From: Saccharicrinis sp965230625
Lineage (GTDB): Bacteria; Bacteroidota; Bacteroidia; Bacteroidales; Marinilabiliaceae
DNA: 64,000 nt
Direction of reading: 5' to 3'
Assembly (NCBI GenBank): GCA_965230625.1
Contig: CBDDLL010000002.1
Span: forward strand, 992,001-1,056,000
Shown piece by piece: positions 8,344-17,517 of the stretch. Both the position numbers and the translations under genes were made by a program. The notes under the pieces were generated by a model. That model saw nothing but the letters and a program-made list of their open reading frames with translations, did no database searches and was not told the DNA's origin. Position 1 is the first letter of the stretch; every line of letters begins with the position of its first letter.

Positions 8344-9735
8344 TTAATCAATAGCTAATAACCTTTCTAATCTTTCAATTTGCTTATTTTTATTTACCTC
8401 TCTAAGATTTTGTGCAGTATCTGTATAATATTGATGCTTTTTTATAAAAGCAAGCTGCTTTTTATTCCATTCACTAAAAGTTCCTACTAATTCTCTTACT
8501 TTTAGCTCTTCGTATAACATATTTGAAACTGGAATAAAATCACTACGCCCTAAATAATCTAAATCTGAATCACAAATTACTTTTTCAAGAATATTTTTAG
8601 GATTGGGAGGGAACTGAGTTGCCATAATCAAATTGTAGACTTTTTCTAGTATTTTATCTGAAAAATCATACTTACTTAACACTTTTTGAGCAATAATTGT
8701 TCCATGGTATTCATGGTCATCATAACTTATTACATGCCCCGAATCGTGAAACAATGCCGCTAGTTTAAGTATAAGTATTTCTTCTTCAGAAAGGCCTTCT
8801 GCCCACCCAATTAGTTCAACTTCTGTAACAACATCAATAGTATGTTTTATATTATGATAATAAAGCTTATCGGGTAAGTTTTGCTCCATCATATCCAAAA
8901 CTTCTTCTTGAATATCTAAAAATTGAATTAATGAATACTTTATATCAAATTCTCTATTCTTATGTTTCTTTTTATCTATATCTTCTAAATCGGGCAAAAT
9001 TCCTTCTACATAATATGCTCCCATTAATCCTTTATATTTCACAGGCATACTTCCCGATGAGTTACAGGTAAAAAACTCTTTTACCAGTTCATAAGTCATA
9101 GCCGAAATATTTATTTTGCCTGTAGAACTAGCTTTTCCTAAACGACTAGTAAAATTAACTGCATCTCCTGCCAATCTAAAAGGAGCTGATTTTCTACCTG
9201 TTGGTTCCGCCAATACTGGCCCTGTATGAATGCCAATACTTAATTCCCAAAATGCTGAGTTATCATCTCCTCCATTTATCTGACAAGCTGCATCTTGCAT
9301 TTCAAAAGCAGCTAAAATTACATCAATGGGATTAGTCCTATTTTCTTCCAGCATCCCACCTCCATAAATATAGATATCTCCTACAGTCTTTATTTTTAAA
9401 ATATTGTACTTCTTGGCTATGTTATCCATAGCCCATTCCAGTTCATCTAATTTATCTATTAAATGTTCTGCTTTGGGGTGATCTCCTAATTTATGGAAAC
9501 CTTCAATCGAAGCATACAACAAAGAGGCTCTTTTAAACCTACGTATTTTTTTCCGTAATACCTTCTTTTCGTCACCTTCGTCAAAAGAAAAGCTGGATAA
9601 TAATCTTAAGTACTTATCATTTTGTTTTTGAATAAAATTGTATCTACCTACAATTTCATTCATTTCCCTATTAAGTTCTTTGTTTCTATTGGCAAGTTTT
9701 GTTATCCTATCAATATACAAATCAACATTATCCAT
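8344..9735 (-). CDS. Class III nucleotide cyclase-like domain fused to HD domain
   Basis: A 463-residue soluble protein. After a short coiled coil (about 8-50) comes a class III cyclase homology domain (about 65-245): ASLLYASIEGF, KTVGDIYIYGGG, GIHTGPVLAEPTG and LAGDAVNFTSRL all align with the family. A C-terminal HD metal-phosphohydrolase domain (about 285-400) shows H-N-I-K-H, LAALFHDSGH and a later conserved D. In the usual F-A-D-I-x-G-F motif the first metal-binding aspartate is serine here (S76), while the second (D120) is kept. The cyclase may therefore be weak, altered or only a regulatory nucleotide-binding domain. Whether the HD domain degrades a cyclic nucleotide or another phosphoester cannot be told from sequence. 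The gene stands alone between the kinase and miaA. Confidence 0.85.
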   Translation of the reverse strand: MDNVDLYIDRITKLANRNKELNREMNEIVGRYNFIQKQNDKYLRLLSSFSFDEGDEKKVLRKKIRRFKRASLLYASIEGFHKLGDHPKAEHLIDKLDELEWAMDNIAKKYNILKIKTVGDIYIYGGGMLEENRTNPIDVILAAFEMQDAACQINGGDDNSAFWELSIGIHTGPVLAEPTGRKSAPFRLAGDAVNFTSRLGKASSTGKINISAMTYELVKEFFTCNSSGSMPVKYKGLMGAYYVEGILPDLEDIDKKKHKNREFDIKYSLIQFLDIQEEVLDMMEQNLPDKLYYHNIKHTIDVVTEVELIGWAEGLSEEEILILKLAALFHDSGHVISYDDHEYHGTIIAQKVLSKYDFSDKILEKVYNLIMATQFPPNPKNILEKVICDSDLDYLGRSDFIPVSNMLYEELKVRELVGTFSEWNKKQLAFIKKHQYYTDTAQNLREVNKNKQIERLERLLAID

Positions 9736-9917
9736 GAAGTTCTCTTAATTATTCAAATGTTTAAATCCATTGAATATAAATTTACGAATTCAATAAGAAT
9801 ATGTTTTCATCTAAATAGGTATTTTTACTCGAACTATAGTATTGTCAGGTTGAATAGTTTAATTTTCTTGATCAAATAACTTACAATATTTACCTATATA
9901 AAAAATATGTTCCAATA

Positions 9918-10844
9918 TTAGTCATTCATTAAACCTAATATTTTTTCCACTCTACTATTTATTGTTTCAGAAGCATTCAACCAATTTATTGCAAATCCAC
10001 TACGTTCCATTTTTCTAAACCAAGTCATTTGTCTCTTTGCAAATTGATGAATAGCAATATTAAGTCTTTCAAACATTTGTTGATAAGTAATTTCCCCAAT
10101 CACATAAAGTGTTAAATATTTGTATTCCAAACCATAATAAATCAAATCCTGTGGCTCTACTCCGGAAGAAATTATATTTTTAACTTCCTCAATCATCCCC
10201 TCTTCTAATCTTGTTTTTAATCTTTTTGTTATTTTTTCCCTCCTTAAATCCCTTTCTATATCCACTCCAATTATCAATGGTTTCAATTTAGGTAAATCAA
10301 CTTCTATCTCTGGATTTTCTTTATAGTACATTTCTATTTCAATAGCCCTTATTGCTCTTTTTTTGGTATCGACCTCAGTGGTATTATGTAATGTTTTAAT
10401 AGATGATAAAACATTGGTCAATTCCTCTAATGTTTTATTTGCCAAAGAAGCTCTTAGTGCAGGATTTGAAGGAACTTGAATCATTTTAAATCCGCTCAGT
10501 ACAGCTTCAATATACATTCCTGTACCTCCACACATAATTGGAAATTTACCTCTAGCTCGAATATCAAGAAACACTTTAAAAAAATCTCTCTGATATTCAT
10601 ATACATTGAATTTATAACCCGGATCAACAATATCAATTAAATGGTAAGGAATTTTATGCCCATTCACGATATAATCCTCATAATCCTTTCCCGTACCTAA
10701 ATTCATCATACGATATACTTGACGAGAATCTGCACTTATAATTTCTCCATTAATTTTATGCGCAAGTGGCGCAGCTAATGCAGTTTTGCCACTTGCAGTT
10801 GGCCCTAATATTACAACCAGATTATACTTATTATTTATATGCAT
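9918..10844 (-). CDS. miaA: tRNA dimethylallyltransferase
   Basis: This 308-residue protein adds a dimethylallyl group to A37 of tRNAs that read UNN codons, the first step to ms2i6A. The P-loop GPTASGKT is at residues 14-21, followed by the diagnostic IISADSRQVYR and GTGKDY segments. Later motifs include GGTGMY, and the C-terminal part has QFAKRQMTWFRKM, which contacts tRNA. Length and motif order are normal for the family. It is transcribed alone; the next gene on the plus strand is divergent, with about 190 bases between them. Confidence 0.96.
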   Translation of the reverse strand: MHINNKYNLVVILGPTASGKTALAAPLAHKINGEIISADSRQVYRMMNLGTGKDYEDYIVNGHKIPYHLIDIVDPGYKFNVYEYQRDFFKVFLDIRARGKFPIMCGGTGMYIEAVLSGFKMIQVPSNPALRASLANKTLEELTNVLSSIKTLHNTTEVDTKKRAIRAIEIEMYYKENPEIEVDLPKLKPLIIGVDIERDLRREKITKRLKTRLEEGMIEEVKNIISSGVEPQDLIYYGLEYKYLTLYVIGEITYQQMFERLNIAIHQFAKRQMTWFRKMERSGFAINWLNASETINSRVEKILGLMND

Positions 10845-11036
10845 AAAGCCGAATACCTTGTTTTTTATATTTTTGTTGTTGCAAAACTAATTATTTTAGT
10901 AGGTTTAATTTTGTAATTCATAACAAGATTATTCAAACAGAAGCTTGGGATGTATTTTTATAACTTATAACTATTGTTTAAAGTACAATTTATCTACAAA
11001 AATTTCTTTATAGAACGCAGGCAAAAGAATTATAAT

Positions 11037-11645
11037 ATGGAGGCAACGAAAAAGCAAGAGAGTATGTCAAAAAAATATAAGGAATTATTTAATAGAACAA
11101 GGAATCTTATTATATCACCAAAACAAGAATGGGAAGAAATTTATAATGATAAATCTTCGGATATAAGCAGCATTTTATCTACTTACATATTACCATATCT
11201 TGGTGTATTATCTTTATTAACATTTATTAGTCATATTGCATCTCATCAAGATTACCAATATGCATCAGCTTTAAAGCAAGCATTATCAATGTTTGCATCG
11301 TTCTTTTTTGGATTATACATTACATACTTCATTACTTTAAATATAATCCCAAATTTTACGATCAAAACTTCTCACAAAAACATAAAGCTACTTGCCTTTA
11401 AATTGATTGCAAATAGTTCTATAATATTGTACCTAATTAAAATTGCAATTGCACTAATTCCTCAAATATATTATTTACAAGCACTTGGCTTGTACTCAGG
11501 ATATTTAATATGGTTAGGTACACTAAACCTAGGTCAATTTGAAAGTAAAGATTTAAGAATTGTTTTTACAATTATTGTTAGTGTATTAATATTATTTGTT
11601 CCCTATTTCATCTCATTTGTATTCATGAGATTTATAGGTCTATAA
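11037..11645 (+). CDS. Yip1-family membrane protein
   Basis: I place the start at the ATG at 11037 (202 residues), because the only upstream in-frame candidate is a TTG with an unconvincing leader. The N-terminal part has the motif SPKQEWEEIYN typical of bacterial Yip1-domain proteins, followed by five hydrophobic segments (near LPYLGVLSLLTFISHI, FASFFFGLYITYFITL, FKLIANSSIILYLIKI, YLIWLGTLNLGQF and IVFTIIVSVLILFVPYFISF). Proteins of this type are widespread inner-membrane proteins without a firmly known function in bacteria. It is 41 bases upstream of smpB on the same strand, so the two may share a transcript. Confidence 0.8.
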   Translation: MEATKKQESMSKKYKELFNRTRNLIISPKQEWEEIYNDKSSDISSILSTYILPYLGVLSLLTFISHIASHQDYQYASALKQALSMFASFFFGLYITYFITLNIIPNFTIKTSHKNIKLLAFKLIANSSIILYLIKIAIALIPQIYYLQALGLYSGYLIWLGTLNLGQFESKDLRIVFTIIVSVLILFVPYFISFVFMRFIGL

Positions 11646-11686
11646 ATCAACAAATCCTAAACTACAATAAAATTAGTCTAAAAAAG

Positions 11687-12145
11687 ATGACAAAACAAAA
11701 CAACATAAACATACGAAATAAGAAAGCATATTTCGATTATGAAATATTAGAAAAATTTGTAGCTGGAATTCAATTATCAGGCACAGAGATTAAGTCTTTA
11801 CGCCTTGGTAAAGCAAGCTTAGTTGAAGCATATTGCTATTTCGTTAAAAACGAATTATGGGTTAAAGGTTTTAATATATCGGAATATTTCTTTGGCACAT
11901 ATAATAACCACATGCCATTGAGAGAACGCAAACTTCTGCTCCACAAAAAAGAACTTCAAAAACTTGATAGAAAAACTAAAGAATCAGGATTAACAATTGT
12001 TCCTCTCAAAGTCTTTATTACAGAAAAAGGTTGGGCAAAAATTGAAATTGCTCTTGCTAAAGGAAAGAAAACACATGATAAAAGAGAAACCTTAAAAACA
12101 AAAGATGCCAAAAGAGAAATGGATAGAATGAAAAAAATCCATTAA
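11687..12145 (+). CDS. smpB: SsrA-binding protein SmpB
   Basis: A 152-residue trans-translation factor that binds tmRNA and helps rescue stalled ribosomes. The family pattern is complete: NKKAYFDYEILEKFVAGI, then LSGTEIKSLRLGKASLVEAY, then SEYFFGTYNNHMPLRERKLL, and a basic tail with KGKKTHDKRETLK and a final helix. Length is normal. No tmRNA gene was seen in this window. The gene follows the Yip1-like gene closely and is separated from the sigma-factor gene by about 140 bases that contain a candidate promoter. Confidence 0.97.
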   Translation: MTKQNNINIRNKKAYFDYEILEKFVAGIQLSGTEIKSLRLGKASLVEAYCYFVKNELWVKGFNISEYFFGTYNNHMPLRERKLLLHKKELQKLDRKTKESGLTIVPLKVFITEKGWAKIEIALAKGKKTHDKRETLKTKDAKREMDRMKKIH

Positions 12146-12232
12146 TATTTACTCCATCACGCAACCATTCATAAATTACTTCATCAATTAAACGACAAAC
12201 ATAAATTATTAAAACTAAAACTTATCCTTTTA

Positions 12233-12240
12233 TAGCTTTG
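12233..12240 (+). promoter_or_regulatory. Candidate -7 box before the sigma-factor gene
   Basis: TAGCTTTG is a full match to the Bacteroidota TAnnTTTG consensus. It is about 50 bases before the proposed start of the sigma-factor gene. A clear TTTG element about 20 bases upstream was not found, so support rests on the -7 box and position. Confidence 0.4.
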
Positions 12241-12288
12241 TGCATAATAGCATAAAGCAGTAACTTAGAAAGTTAGAGGATAATTTAT

Positions 12289-12846
12289 TTGAGCGTGGAA
12301 AACCTTGAGGAAATTATAAGGCTTTGCCAAAAAAATAATGCCAAAGCGCAAAAAATTCTATATCAGAAATTTTCGCCATGGTTGTTTGGTGTATGCCTGC
12401 AATATTGCAAAGATCGTACTGAAGCAGAAGATAATTTACAAGATGGATTTATTAAAATTTTCAACAATATTAAAAAATTTAGGTTTGAAGGTGCTTTTGA
12501 AGGATGGATAAGAAGAATAATGGTTAATACCATTATTGAATCTTTTAGAAAAAAGAATCCACTATATTTAGTTGATTCAATTGAAGATTATCAAATTGAA
12601 GATGATATTGATAGCGAAGAGATACCTCACCATTCAGCAAAAGAACTACTCGAATTAATAGAATCTTTACCACCAAAATACAAGCTAGTATTTAACCTGT
12701 ATGCTCTAGAGGGATTAGCTCATCAGGAAATTTCAGACGTTTTAGGAATTTCGGTTGGTACATCGAAATCTAATCTATCCAGAGCCAGAAAAATCTTAAA
12801 GGATAAATTAGCATTAAAAGTAAAAAAGGAGTCACAAACAGCTTAA
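12289..12846 (+). CDS. ECF-type RNA polymerase sigma factor
   Basis: A 185-residue sigma-70-family factor with region 2 (about 20-90, KDRTEAEDNLQDGFIKIFNN) and region 4 (about 120-175, LPPKYKLVFNLYALEGLAHQ then a helix-turn-helix with GTSKSNLSRARKILK). There is no ATG at the right place: the frame closes upstream at a TAG (12274) and offers TTG at 12289 or GTG at 12295, so the start is one of these. The gene overlaps nothing but is only 8 bases upstream of the next gene, which encodes a membrane-anchored protein that is probably its cognate regulator or first target. Region 1.1 and region 3 are absent, as in other ECF factors. Confidence 0.9.
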   Translation: MSVENLEEIIRLCQKNNAKAQKILYQKFSPWLFGVCLQYCKDRTEAEDNLQDGFIKIFNNIKKFRFEGAFEGWIRRIMVNTIIESFRKKNPLYLVDSIEDYQIEDDIDSEEIPHHSAKELLELIESLPPKYKLVFNLYALEGLAHQEISDVLGISVGTSKSNLSRARKILKDKLALKVKKESQTA

Positions 12847-12854
12847 CACAGGAA

Positions 12855-14267
12855 ATGAATAGGAGTAAAAACATAGATAAACTATATAGAGAAGGGATGG
12901 CTAATTACTCAGAAGCACCTCCTACATACATTTGGGATTCTATTGAAAGTAATTTACAAGCCTCTAAAAAAAATAAAACTGCAATAATTTGGTGGAGAAG
13001 TCTTGCTGCTGCTGCTATCACTGGATTAATATTTTTATCTGGGATATTTTGGAATAATAACAATAACGAAAATTTAGTTACTGAAAACATTACATCCGAA
13101 ACAAAAAACTCTACTATATTAAAGAATACAGAAGATTCCCCAAATATAAACTCAATAGTTACAAAAAGGTCAAGTAAAAATCCCTCAACACATCAAACCC
13201 TAAATACTGAACATAATGCACTTACTGAAGTTTCGACATTTAAACCAGAAGTTGTATCAAATAATTCGAAAAAAGAAATAATATCAAAATCAATACATTT
13301 TGCTAATAAAGAAGATAATTTGAATAAATTACAATCTTTACCCCCAAACGAGCTGAATACTAATAAACCAATTGATGCACAACAAATATTCCATTATAGA
13401 AACAACAAATTACCAGACTTAAAAACATCTAGCGAATTATTTTTCGCCAGCAATAATATTAATGATGAAAATCCAGAAAAGGCAGTTCGATTTGCATTAG
13501 GTGGACAATTTTCTCCAAGCTATTCTTATCGCGAGTCAGAATCTAAAAGTACTTCGGCTGCTAAAGAAGATGGTTTATTATCATATACTGGAGGCATCAA
13601 CCTTAATTTTAAAACAAAAAAAAGGTGGTCTGTAGAAACAGGAGTGTATTACTCCCAAGTAGGACAAAAATTTAGAAATCCAACGATTGGAAATAATGAT
13701 ATTTTTTCGCCTAGTGCTGAAGCTAATGGCTTTGAAAAAAATACTGATGTTGATATTCCTGCAAAAAAGCCTAATCTACAGAACTCCATGGGAGAAATTA
13801 AACTTAATAATTCGGGCGAGAGCAATTTAATTCAGGAAATGTCTGATACCTATTCTGATGTTAGAATTAACTCTAACGAAAGAGCTTACGGTCAAGACGA
13901 CATAGAAATGATTGATATACAGCAAGAGCTCAATTATATTGAGGTTCCTTTTTTAGTCCGGTATAATATTATTGATAAGTCTGTCGGTATTTCTATATCT
14001 GGAGGCATGAGCACTAACTTTTTGATTGGTAATAATGCATATCAACTAAAAAACAGTAATAAAGAACGTATTGGTGAAATGCAAAACATCAATGATATTA
14101 GTTACAGTGCAATTTTTGGAATTGGTATTAAAACTCCAGTTTTTAAATCTATTGACTTTAATTTTGAGCCAAAAGTCAGATACTTTTTAAATTCCGTAAC
14201 AAACAACAATGGAGATTATAAACCTTACTCAATAGGCATATATACTGGATTCAGTTACAATTTTTAA
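12855..14267 (+). CDS. Membrane-anchored protein with C-terminal outer-membrane-barrel-like domain
   Basis: The 470-residue protein has a cytoplasmic N-terminus with YREGMANYSEAPPTYIWDSI, a pattern often seen in Bacteroidota proteins paired with ECF sigma factors. A single hydrophobic helix follows (about 45-66, WRSLAAAAITGLIFLSGIFW), then an Asn/Ser/Lys-rich spacer to about residue 205. The C-terminal 260 residues show alternating strands typical of Bacteroidota outer-membrane beta-barrels, ending with an aromatic residue (YTGFSYNF). It is 8 bases downstream of the sigma gene. The helix could serve as an inner-membrane anchor for an anti-sigma role or as an internal signal. Its stop overlaps the convergent ABC-transporter stop by four bases. 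Confidence 0.7.
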   Translation: MNRSKNIDKLYREGMANYSEAPPTYIWDSIESNLQASKKNKTAIIWWRSLAAAAITGLIFLSGIFWNNNNNENLVTENITSETKNSTILKNTEDSPNINSIVTKRSSKNPSTHQTLNTEHNALTEVSTFKPEVVSNNSKKEIISKSIHFANKEDNLNKLQSLPPNELNTNKPIDAQQIFHYRNNKLPDLKTSSELFFASNNINDENPEKAVRFALGGQFSPSYSYRESESKSTSAAKEDGLLSYTGGINLNFKTKKRWSVETGVYYSQVGQKFRNPTIGNNDIFSPSAEANGFEKNTDVDIPAKKPNLQNSMGEIKLNNSGESNLIQEMSDTYSDVRINSNERAYGQDDIEMIDIQQELNYIEVPFLVRYNIIDKSVGISISGGMSTNFLIGNNAYQLKNSNKERIGEMQNINDISYSAIFGIGIKTPVFKSIDFNFEPKVRYFLNSVTNNNGDYKPYSIGIYTGFSYNF

Positions 14268-16060
14268 TTGCTATAAAAATCATTTCTATTTACTGACATT
14301 ACCATATTATAAAAATATTTTCTCTTTTCAAGTAGTTCTTTAGGGGTTCCATCCTCAACAATAGTATTATTAGCCAAAACAATAATCCTATCAGCTAAAT
14401 GAATTGTTGATAAGCGATGGCTTACTATAACAGCGGTCCTTCCTTTTGTAATTTCTTTAAAATGATCTATTAATTTTGCTTCAGTAAATGCATCCATTGA
14501 GCTAGTAGGTTCATCTAAAATAACAAGTTGAGCATTATTAAAGAAGGATCTGGATAATGCCATTCGTTGCCATTCCCCAACACTTAACATTTCACTTTCT
14601 TTAAATAAATTACCTAGTGTTGTTTCATAACCCTTAGGCAATCCATTAAGTAATTCATCAATTCCAGACTTTTGCGCACTTTTATAAATTTCATCGCTGT
14701 TTTTTGATGAATTAACATTTCCAAACCAAATATTATCTCTTGCCGATGTATTATACAGCATAAAATCCTGAAATACAACACTTACATTATCCGCCAAAGA
14801 TTTATTATTGATAAGACCTAAATCCACCCCATCTACTTCTATTATTCCACTATTGGGTGAGTATAACCCGCACAATAGTTTTACTAAAGTAGTTTTACCC
14901 GCACCATTGGCTCCAACTAATGCTATTGTTTCATTTGGTTTTAAATGTAAGTTTATTTTACTAAATACATTACGATTTGTATTAGGATATTTAAAGCTTA
15001 CATCAGTCAATTTAATTCCATTAATTATCTTCTTAGGAAAAAAATGAGTCTTATCCTTCTTTTCAAAACTTACTCTATAATCAACAAACTCATAAAAATT
15101 CTTTAAGAAAAGACCATCTTCATATAAACTTGATATCCTAACCAATAATTCTTGTAAAAATGAATATCCTCTATAAAGTGCTAAAAAATACATTACCAAC
15201 TGCCCATTACTTACCTTTCCTTTTATTGCACTAAATGTTATAAAACCAAATATAACAAATAGTGCTAGTGCAGTAAAAACCTGAACTACAAACTCATTTT
15301 TTGACTTTACTTTAATAAGGTTAAACTGTTTCTGTCTGAATGATTTCTTTAATTTTTCAAAGCGATCCTCAAAAATACTTGCCAAACTAAAAACCCTTAA
15401 TTCTTTAGCAAACTCTTTAGCTGTTAGCAATTTATTATAATAATTTACTTCCCTCTCCAATTCTGTATTTTCTCTTTTTAAGGAGTATATTTTTTTAGAG
15501 TAATTAAGTCTTATCAAAACTATTGGTAAAGAGATACAAAGTAATATTAGTAACAAATACCAATGTAATGTTGCAATCAACCCTCCAATTAACAAAAGAG
15601 TAATCGCATATTGGATAAGGCCAACAAATCCATAATATATTTTACCAGGACGATAAGATGCTTCATTTATGGCTCTATGGTATATGTTCTGAAAATTATA
15701 ATCCTCAAAATTCGAATAATCTATTTTAACAGAACGATCATGAATTAACCTATGTACAGAATCATTAATGTAATGAGACAGCTTTTCGTTAAATATTCCA
15801 GATATAGAGCTTAATATTCCATTTAGAAGAAATACACCTCCTGTTAAAAAAAGAATATTATAAACTCCATTATAATCCGATATACTATCATTGGTTACTG
15901 CTATTGAAACCTCATCAACTAATTCTTTTATAACAAAAATCAATAATAACGGCAAAACTCCCTTTAGTGATATAATAGCAGCATTTATCGCTGACCATTT
16001 TTTCGAGCTTTCCCACACAATTTTTAATGATCTAATTATATTATTAGTTTTAAGAATCAC
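14264..16060 (-). CDS. ABC exporter (fused membrane and ATPase domains), RiPP-type operon
   Basis: A 598-residue half-transporter starting at GTG. The membrane domain (about 1-320) has about six helices; the ATPase domain carries Walker A GANGAGKTT (383-391), a Q-loop (VVFQD), a variant signature LSVGE (492-496, usually LSGGQ), Walker B LVILDE (512-517) and the switch histidine H548. There is no N-terminal C39 peptidase domain, so leader cleavage would depend on the separate peptidase encoded just upstream. It is the last gene of the operon running from the PqqD-like gene, 91 bases after the peptidase gene. Export of the modified 70-residue peptide is the likely job, inferred from context. 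Confidence 0.9.
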   Translation of the reverse strand: MILKTNNIIRSLKIVWESSKKWSAINAAIISLKGVLPLLLIFVIKELVDEVSIAVTNDSISDYNGVYNILFLTGGVFLLNGILSSISGIFNEKLSHYINDSVHRLIHDRSVKIDYSNFEDYNFQNIYHRAINEASYRPGKIYYGFVGLIQYAITLLLIGGLIATLHWYLLLILLCISLPIVLIRLNYSKKIYSLKRENTELEREVNYYNKLLTAKEFAKELRVFSLASIFEDRFEKLKKSFRQKQFNLIKVKSKNEFVVQVFTALALFVIFGFITFSAIKGKVSNGQLVMYFLALYRGYSFLQELLVRISSLYEDGLFLKNFYEFVDYRVSFEKKDKTHFFPKKIINGIKLTDVSFKYPNTNRNVFSKINLHLKPNETIALVGANGAGKTTLVKLLCGLYSPNSGIIEVDGVDLGLINNKSLADNVSVVFQDFMLYNTSARDNIWFGNVNSSKNSDEIYKSAQKSGIDELLNGLPKGYETTLGNLFKESEMLSVGEWQRMALSRSFFNNAQLVILDEPTSSMDAFTEAKLIDHFKEITKGRTAVIVSHRLSTIHLADRIIVLANNTIVEDGTPKELLEKRKYFYNMVMSVNRNDFYSN

Positions 16061-16151
16061 ACCTTATCCAGTATTAATTAAAAAAAGATAGCAAAATATA
16101 GTAAGTTTATATGGAATAACAAGATAATTGATATATCTATCAAATCGATAA

Positions 16152-16607
16152 TCAATTAAAATATTTGAACCAAATGCGTCCAAATGGGTAAAACAAATAT
16201 CCAGTAAATGGAGAAAATATTGCTACTAAATATCGAAAGAAATATAAGTTAGTTATTTTTATTTCTTTACCTTTCCTATATTGTTTTTTAACAACTCCTT
16301 TAATATCTTCAATCTGCAATTTCACATCTCTCTTCAATAATCCATCGCCTTTTGTAATACAATGCAAATCATCATTCCCAATCTTAATCAGTCGATGTAA
16401 TACTAAGTCTTTTGAGATTTCAAAAACTACTACATCACCTTTTCGTAAATTATTTTTTTCAACCTTGATTATCCTTACAATATCTCCTGGTAAAAAAAAA
16501 GGAAACATACTTAAACCAAAAACAGGAACATCAACATATAACTCCCTCTCTAATAATGCTAAAAATGTTTTCCCAAATAGTTTCTTATTTTTATCTATGT
16601 TAGTCAT
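16152..16607 (-). CDS. S26-family signal-peptidase-like protein, Ser/His type
   Basis: The ATG at 16607 overlaps the kinase stop by one base (TGATG), indicating coupled translation; a TTG one codon earlier is less likely. The 151-residue protein has the nucleophile motif GLSMFPFFLPGD (Ser33), then a second conserved segment VLHRLI in which a histidine (H71) stands where bacterial leader peptidases have the catalytic lysine, as in the archaeal/ER-type branch. The TKGDG motif follows at about residues 86-90. A hydrophobic segment near the C-terminus (YFFRYLVAIFSPFTGYLFYP) may anchor it to the membrane. Similar small peptidases occur in lasso-peptide and other RiPP clusters; here it is the best candidate for leader removal. 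Confidence 0.8.
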   Translation of the reverse strand: MTNIDKNKKLFGKTFLALLERELYVDVPVFGLSMFPFFLPGDIVRIIKVEKNNLRKGDVVVFEISKDLVLHRLIKIGNDDLHCITKGDGLLKRDVKLQIEDIKGVVKKQYRKGKEIKITNLYFFRYLVAIFSPFTGYLFYPFGRIWFKYFN

Positions 16608-17509
16608 CAATCCAAATTCCTTATTAACTCAACAATTTCAGCATCTGGTTTAAACCCTAATTCGTAAACCTCAACATTAGAAATTATTTGCTCAACAATA
16701 TCAAGATGCTTTTTTACCAAACTTGCATCATAAAATTGTTGTATAAAATTACTTAGAACTTTGGAAAATGCTTTTACTCCAGTTACTTTTTTAACATAGT
16801 TTTTGGGAGATTGACTTAACAAAAATACCTTTCTTAATACTCCACTATAAGATTCCTGTATATAATATGGCATAGGATGATTATAAACCTGTACTTTTCC
16901 CGATCCTAAATATCTCAAAATAAGCCTATCATCATTTAAAATACTTGCTCCCTCTTGCTGCCATAATTTGGCCATAGTAGATTTACCTATACCCGACACT
17001 CCAGTAAATAAATAACAACTTCGATTATCTACCACCCCTGATGCATGAATTAATGCTGCATTATTCCAATTCATAATATACATTAGCATTAATGAACCTA
17101 AAGGATGTAATAATGGATCTATCTTTATTGAATGATTAATATTTTCACTTAATTGTACTTCAACCTTTACCTCGGTAGTGCTGGGATTTAAAATACAACA
17201 AACAGTACTTACCTCTCTGTTGTTAAATAAAATATTTATATAAATTGTATTATTTATTTTGTAAATATCCCAAATGTAATCTAGCACACCATTATTCTCA
17301 GATTTACCACTAAAAGAAGAAGCAACATCAAATACTCTTGAAGCAAGAACCTTTGAATAAATAATTGAGTAGCTGGAATTTATTCTTTCTGTAATAATAA
17401 AAGACTTTGCACTTTTTTCTGTATCTAATATAATATTCCTACTTACAGAAGTGAATAAAAAGTACAAGTCTGCAATTGATAAGTTAAAACCATAATTCTT
17501 ATCAATCAT
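16607..17509 (-). CDS. HPr kinase-like serine kinase of RiPP-type operon
   Basis: A 300-residue protein whose C-terminal half matches the HPr-kinase fold: H155 in LIHASGVV, Walker A GVSGIGKST (170-178), and the acidic pair D193-D194 in ILNDDRLILRY. It lacks the HPr-kinase N-terminal domain and HPr-binding loop organisation, as do the stand-alone kinases of lasso-peptide clusters known to phosphorylate a serine of the precursor peptide. The gene starts 8 bases after the stop of a small Ser-rich peptide gene, which offers an obvious substrate with several serines, one of them penultimate. Function as a peptide kinase is inferred from fold and context. Confidence 0.82.
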   Translation of the reverse strand: MIDKNYGFNLSIADLYFLFTSVSRNIILDTEKSAKSFIITERINSSYSIIYSKVLASRVFDVASSFSGKSENNGVLDYIWDIYKINNTIYINILFNNREVSTVCCILNPSTTEVKVEVQLSENINHSIKIDPLLHPLGSLMLMYIMNWNNAALIHASGVVDNRSCYLFTGVSGIGKSTMAKLWQQEGASILNDDRLILRYLGSGKVQVYNHPMPYYIQESYSGVLRKVFLLSQSPKNYVKKVTGVKAFSKVLSNFIQQFYDASLVKKHLDIVEQIISNVEVYELGFKPDAEIVELIRNLD

Positions 17510-17517
17510 TATTTTAC

